Source: CBDUXP01 sp965371225 [NCBI: uncultured bacterium]
GTDB lineage: Bacteria > Abyssobacteria > SURF-5 > CBDUXP01
NCBI GenBank assembly: GCA_965371225.1
Contig: CBDUXP010000063.1
Coordinates: 1 to 21,292 of the forward strand
Reading direction: 5' to 3'
Length of the DNA: 21,292 bases
Under the pieces are notes generated by a model that ran no database searches, was not told the origin of the DNA, and was given only the letters and a program-made list of their open reading frames with translations. The position numbers and the translations under genes are program-made. Below, one piece after another: positions 18,004-21,292 of the stretch. Every line of letters begins with the position of its first letter. The first letter of the stretch is position 1.

Positions 18004-19383
18004 ATGCAGCGCATCGCGTTGGCCGTCTGTCTGATCGCCGCCCTGACCGGCACGCCGGCGACCGGGGATCCGCTTCCGGCGGGCCCAGAGGCGTTCACGG
18101 GCAAAGCGAAGAACGTCATCCTGTTTCTCGGCGATGGGATGGGCGTATCCACGGTGACAGCGGCACGCATGCACGCGAAGGATGCGGCGTATGAGCTGAC
18201 GCTGGATCGCTTGCCCTTTACCGCCATGTCGCGCACCTATTCGGCGTCGCACCAGGTCACGGATTCGGCGGCCGGCATGAACGCGCCCATGACCGGCCAC
18301 AAGACCGCGAACGAGGCAATCGCCGTGGACGCGGACGGGAATCCGCTCCGCACGTTCCTGGAGATGGCCGAAGCCGCGGGCAAAGAAACGGGCATCGTGA
18401 CGACGACCACGGTCACCCACGCCACGCCGGCCGTCTGCTACGCGCATATCAACAGCCGCAACAAGGAACGCGAGATCGCGACCCAGCTCGTGCCCGGCAC
18501 GAAGGCATACAATCGCGCGCTCGGCGACGGCCTCGAGGTGATCCTGGGCGGCGGCCGGATGTTCTTCGTGCCTCGCAGCGACTCCGGTGGTGCACCGGTG
18601 TTGGACGAAGAGGGGATGCCGGGTGGCCGCGACGATGGACGCGACCTGCGCGCGGAGATGCAGGCGGCGGGTTATGCGTACGTGTGGAACGCGGACCAAC
18701 TAGCGGGCCTGGACCTTGCCGCAACGGACAAGCTGCTGGGCCTGTTCGACTCCAGCCACATGAAGTTCGAGGCGCAGCGCATGCAAGACCCCGCGGCCGA
18801 GCCGAGCCTGCCAGAGATGACCGCGGCCGCCTTGACTATCCTGAAGCGAAGCGAGGCCGGCTTTTTCCTTATGGTCGAGGGCGGGCGGATCGACCACGCC
18901 CACCACGCCAACGTCGCGCACGCCGCCCTGACGGAGATGCTGCAGTTCGATCGGGCCGTCAAGATCGCCGTTGACATGGTGGACCTGCGCGAAACCCTCA
19001 TCATCGTCACGGCGGACCATTCGCACGTCATGACGATCGCCGGGTATCCCAAACGGGGTACCTCCATCTTCGGCATCGCCGGAACCGACGCGACCGGCGC
19101 GCCGTACACGACGCTGGGGTATACGAACGGGCCGGGCTATCGGGGCCGCGTCCCGCGCGTGGCGCCGGCGCAGGACGAGTTCAACGGGGTGCTGGGCCTA
19201 CCCGCGCCGAAAGATCCCACGCATCCGACTTACGTTCAGGAAGCGGCCGTGCCCCTGCGAAGCGAGACGCACGGCGGGGAAGACGTGATCATCTGGGCCA
19301 TCGGCGCCGGCGCGGGCCGGGTCCGGGGCGTGGTGGAGAACACGCAGACGTTCCACTGGATGCGCGCCGCCAGCGGGCTGTGA
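18004..19383 (+). CDS. Alkaline phosphatase, PhoA family, secreted
   Basis: Phosphate-ester hydrolase of 459 residues, the usual size. An N-terminal signal peptide (about 1-20, hydrophobic core IALAVCLIAALTG) sends it across the membrane. Asp44 in FLGDGMG is a metal ligand and Ser88 in TDSAAGMNAP is the nucleophile that forms the phosphoserine. Further metal ligands of the family are seen: Glu292, Asp297 and His301 around VEGGRIDHAHH, Asp338 and His339 in TADHSH, and His423 in ETHGGEDV. All key residues are present, so it should be active in releasing phosphate. ATG 18004 has a GGAG-containing ribosome-binding site about seven bases upstream. No Pho-box-like site was identified in the 91-base gap before it. 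Confidence 0.93.
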   Translation: MQRIALAVCLIAALTGTPATGDPLPAGPEAFTGKAKNVILFLGDGMGVSTVTAARMHAKDAAYELTLDRLPFTAMSRTYSASHQVTDSAAGMNAPMTGHKTANEAIAVDADGNPLRTFLEMAEAAGKETGIVTTTTVTHATPAVCYAHINSRNKEREIATQLVPGTKAYNRALGDGLEVILGGGRMFFVPRSDSGGAPVLDEEGMPGGRDDGRDLRAEMQAAGYAYVWNADQLAGLDLAATDKLLGLFDSSHMKFEAQRMQDPAAEPSLPEMTAAALTILKRSEAGFFLMVEGGRIDHAHHANVAHAALTEMLQFDRAVKIAVDMVDLRETLIIVTADHSHVMTIAGYPKRGTSIFGIAGTDATGAPYTTLGYTNGPGYRGRVPRVAPAQDEFNGVLGLPAPKDPTHPTYVQEAAVPLRSETHGGEDVIIWAIGAGAGRVRGVVENTQTFHWMRAASGL

Positions 19384-19419
19384 TGATTCGAGCACTACAC
19401 ACGAAGCTTTTTCCAAACC

Positions 19420-19428
19420 TGCTATTCT
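19420..19428 (+). promoter_or_regulatory. Possible extended -10 promoter of the OLD-family gene
   Basis: TGCTATTCT has the TG-N-TATTCT form of an extended -10 element, 44 bases before ATG 19473. No good -35 hexamer is visible. It lies in the AT-richer gap at the composition break. Confidence 0.3.
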
Positions 19429-19461
19429 CTGGGCCAATTCGTCACTGAGAGATTGAATGAT

Positions 19462-19466
19462 GGAGG
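19462..19466 (+). promoter_or_regulatory. Ribosome-binding site of the OLD-family gene
   Basis: GGAGG lies six bases before ATG 19473 and fixes this start. Confidence 0.7.
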
Positions 19467-19472
19467 CGACGA

Positions 19473-21292
19473 ATGCGGCTCAGCCGACTGCACGTCCTAA
19501 GTTTTCGGGGCCTTCACGACGCAAGACTTGAACTGAACCAACATACGGTTCTTGTCGGCCCAAACGGAACCGGAAAGTCGTCGTTCCTACACGCCCTCCG
19601 CTTTTTCTACACGCAGAGTTTCCAGCTATCGGAGGACGATTTTCACGCTGGTGATGTGTCCACGAACATACAAGTTCAGCTGACATTTTCTGACCTATCA
19701 GATCAAGCTAAGAGAGATTTCGCACCCTACCTAGAAGGGGATTCTTTAAGTATTACCAAGAAAGCCTCCCTCTCGGACGACCGGACATCAAGTAATCAGA
19801 CTTATCATGCCATACGTCAGGTCCATCCTGGTTTTGCGGAGATCCGGTCAGCGAGGGCATTCAGGGAGAAGCAATCTCTATACAACCAACTCCGCGAGAG
19901 AGAGACATACGATGACTTGTCACCTGTACGGGGCGCAGATGCGCTAGAGACTGCTCTAACGGCATGGGAGGAAAACAATCCCGATGCGTGTGAGCCTACC
20001 GAGTCCGAACTAAGGTTGCTCGGTTGGACCGGCGTAGCGATCGGCAAGATAAAGCAACATTCTGACCTGATTTTCATTCCTGCCGTAAGACAGGCCGTCG
20101 AAGAGGCAGAAGAGACCAGGAAATCTCTGACCAAGCTAGTTATACAGCCTCGCATCAAGGCGTGGACTGAATTCCAAAACTTCAAAACTAGTACTAAGGT
20201 CGATTACGACGCCATAACCAACGCACCTCACAGACCAGACTTGGCTGACGTCCAAGAAGGCTTGACCAATATTCTCAAAACCTATGCGCCAGAGGCCGCA
20301 GTGGTACTAGAGTGGGATACTACTACTGTAATCTCGATCCCCGACCCCGCAGTAAGGTTGGATCTCGTCGAACATGAGTACCAGGGGCCCATCGAACATA
20401 AGGGGCATGGCCTACAGCGCGCTTTCATTTTTGCTCTACTGCAATTTCTAGCGGACTCGATGCATGAGTTTGATGAAGATACCTCTGGAGCGGAGTCGGA
20501 CGCGCCTGCAGGCCCCTGTTACGTATTGGCAATTGAAGAACCGGAGCTTTATCAACATCCGATCCGATGTAGGGCCCTATGCAGGACACTTCAACGGCTA
20601 GCAGAGCAATCGCCTCCCGGTCGGGCCTACATGCAGGTAATTTACGCGAGTCATTCACCACATTTCGTAGACTTCTCACGATTCACAAACGTTCGTCTCG
20701 TACGTAAATTACCCGTGGTGCTTGCAGACACCCTGCCCCCTACCTGGGTAGACACCGCCTCTGTCTCTGAAGTAGCTGAGAAATTGGCATCTTTCCATGA
20801 GCTACAGCCGGACGTCGTCAACATGGAGCGTGTAGTGGCGGACATTCAACGCCTGATGGGGCCCGAACTAAGTGAAGGTCTTTTTGCGAACGCTGTGTGC
20901 TTGGTTGAAGGCCCAAGCGATAGAGCCGCCTTCCATGCTGTTGCTCTTGGTCTTGGCTATGACTTGGACCACCTTGGAATCGCTGTGATACCGGCTCATG
21001 GAAAGACGGCGCTGCACTATCCGCTTGTGATTTTCCAATCTCTCCAGATACCTTGCTATGTAGTCTTTGACGCTGATGCCCATCTTTCCGAGAAAGATGC
21101 CAAGCCAGAATGGAATCGCAGACTGCTACATTACCTAGGTGGACCGCAGGAGGATCATCCGGAAACACAGGTCTTGGGACACGTCGCGTGTTTCCATAGG
21201 AATTTGGAAGCACATTTGGAGGAAGACGCCATCGGCCAGGAGCTTTATGGGCAACTATTACACGAGGCTTGCGAGTTCTATGGCTTTTCGAG
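19473..21292 (+). CDS. OLD-family ATP-dependent endonuclease (AAA/ABC ATPase plus TOPRIM), partial
   Basis: The frame is open from ATG 19473 to the right edge (606 codons, no stop), so the C-terminus is missing. The ATPase head has Walker A GPNGTGKSS at 29 (Lys35), a signature-like GLQRAF at 313, Walker B LAIEEPELYQHP with Glu355/Glu356, and an H-loop ASHSPHF with His394. The TOPRIM nuclease domain follows: Glu479 in CLVEGPSDRAAF, the DAD pair Asp533/Asp535 in VVFDADA, and Glu579 in NLEAHL. This order is that of OLD nucleases, including GajA of the Gabija anti-phage system; family members nick or cut DNA under nucleotide control. Base content is lower (42% and 57% GC in two hand-counted 60-base lines versus 70% in a line of the phosphatase gene), and CTA, GTA, ATA, AGA and AGG codons are common. 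This suggests transfer. Whether a helicase partner follows cannot be seen. Confidence 0.88.
   Translation, partial: MRLSRLHVLSFRGLHDARLELNQHTVLVGPNGTGKSSFLHALRFFYTQSFQLSEDDFHAGDVSTNIQVQLTFSDLSDQAKRDFAPYLEGDSLSITKKASLSDDRTSSNQTYHAIRQVHPGFAEIRSARAFREKQSLYNQLRERETYDDLSPVRGADALETALTAWEENNPDACEPTESELRLLGWTGVAIGKIKQHSDLIFIPAVRQAVEEAEETRKSLTKLVIQPRIKAWTEFQNFKTSTKVDYDAITNAPHRPDLADVQEGLTNILKTYAPEAAVVLEWDTTTVISIPDPAVRLDLVEHEYQGPIEHKGHGLQRAFIFALLQFLADSMHEFDEDTSGAESDAPAGPCYVLAIEEPELYQHPIRCRALCRTLQRLAEQSPPGRAYMQVIYASHSPHFVDFSRFTNVRLVRKLPVVLADTLPPTWVDTASVSEVAEKLASFHELQPDVVNMERVVADIQRLMGPELSEGLFANAVCLVEGPSDRAAFHAVALGLGYDLDHLGIAVIPAHGKTALHYPLVIFQSLQIPCYVVFDADAHLSEKDAKPEWNRRLLHYLGGPQEDHPETQVLGHVACFHRNLEAHLEEDAIGQELYGQLLHEACEFYGFS

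Noticed and set aside
1-21292. CRISPR arrays, tRNA or rRNA genes, insertion sequences
   Set aside because: No regular spaced repeats, cloverleaf with a conserved T-arm, ribosomal RNA segment or transposase motifs were seen by reading. No covariance-model search could be run.

Overview
The window is about 21.3 kb of GC-rich bacterial chromosome with strongly GC-biased third codon positions. From about 19.4 kb to the right edge the composition is clearly lower in GC. No rRNA, tRNA, CRISPR array, transposase or plasmid gene was seen. Gene styles suggest a Planctomycetota- or Hydrogenedentota-like lineage: a LysR gene in tandem with gltBD, an aldo/keto reductase fused to a ferredoxin domain, and a large protein with several zinc ribbons. 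That placement is inference only.

Layout. (1) The left edge (1 to about 177) looks like the end-truncated remains of a minus-strand gene. A plus-strand hybrid histidine kinase (PAS-PAS-HisKA-HATPase-REC, 196-2148) starts beside it. (2) A minus-strand block runs from 9439 down to 2172. In transcription order it holds a family 2 glycosyltransferase, a GNAT acetyltransferase, a 113-residue coiled-coil protein, a 62-residue hydrophobic peptide, a 693-residue zinc-ribbon protein, the aldo/keto reductase-ferredoxin fusion and an MFS exporter. (3) A plus-strand nitrogen-assimilation unit follows: a LysR regulator (9697-10689), gltB (10700-15286) and gltD (15279-16772). The genes are 10 nt apart and then overlap by 8 nt, so they look like one transcript from a good sigma70-type promoter at 9601-9628. 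(4) Next come a membrane-anchored protein with HEAT-like C-terminal repeats (16860-17912) and a secreted PhoA-type alkaline phosphatase (18004-19383). (5) From 19473 to the end is a large OLD-family gene (ABC-type ATPase plus TOPRIM nuclease), cut by the right edge.

How the genes work together. GltB and GltD form the two-subunit glutamate synthase, which makes glutamate from glutamine and 2-oxoglutarate. The leading LysR gene is the obvious candidate regulator. The other metabolic genes are not clearly linked in one pathway. The most notable region is the right end, where a composition break coincides with an OLD/GajA-like gene of the kind used in anti-phage systems (Gabija or standalone OLD). 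Its partner genes, if any, lie beyond the window.
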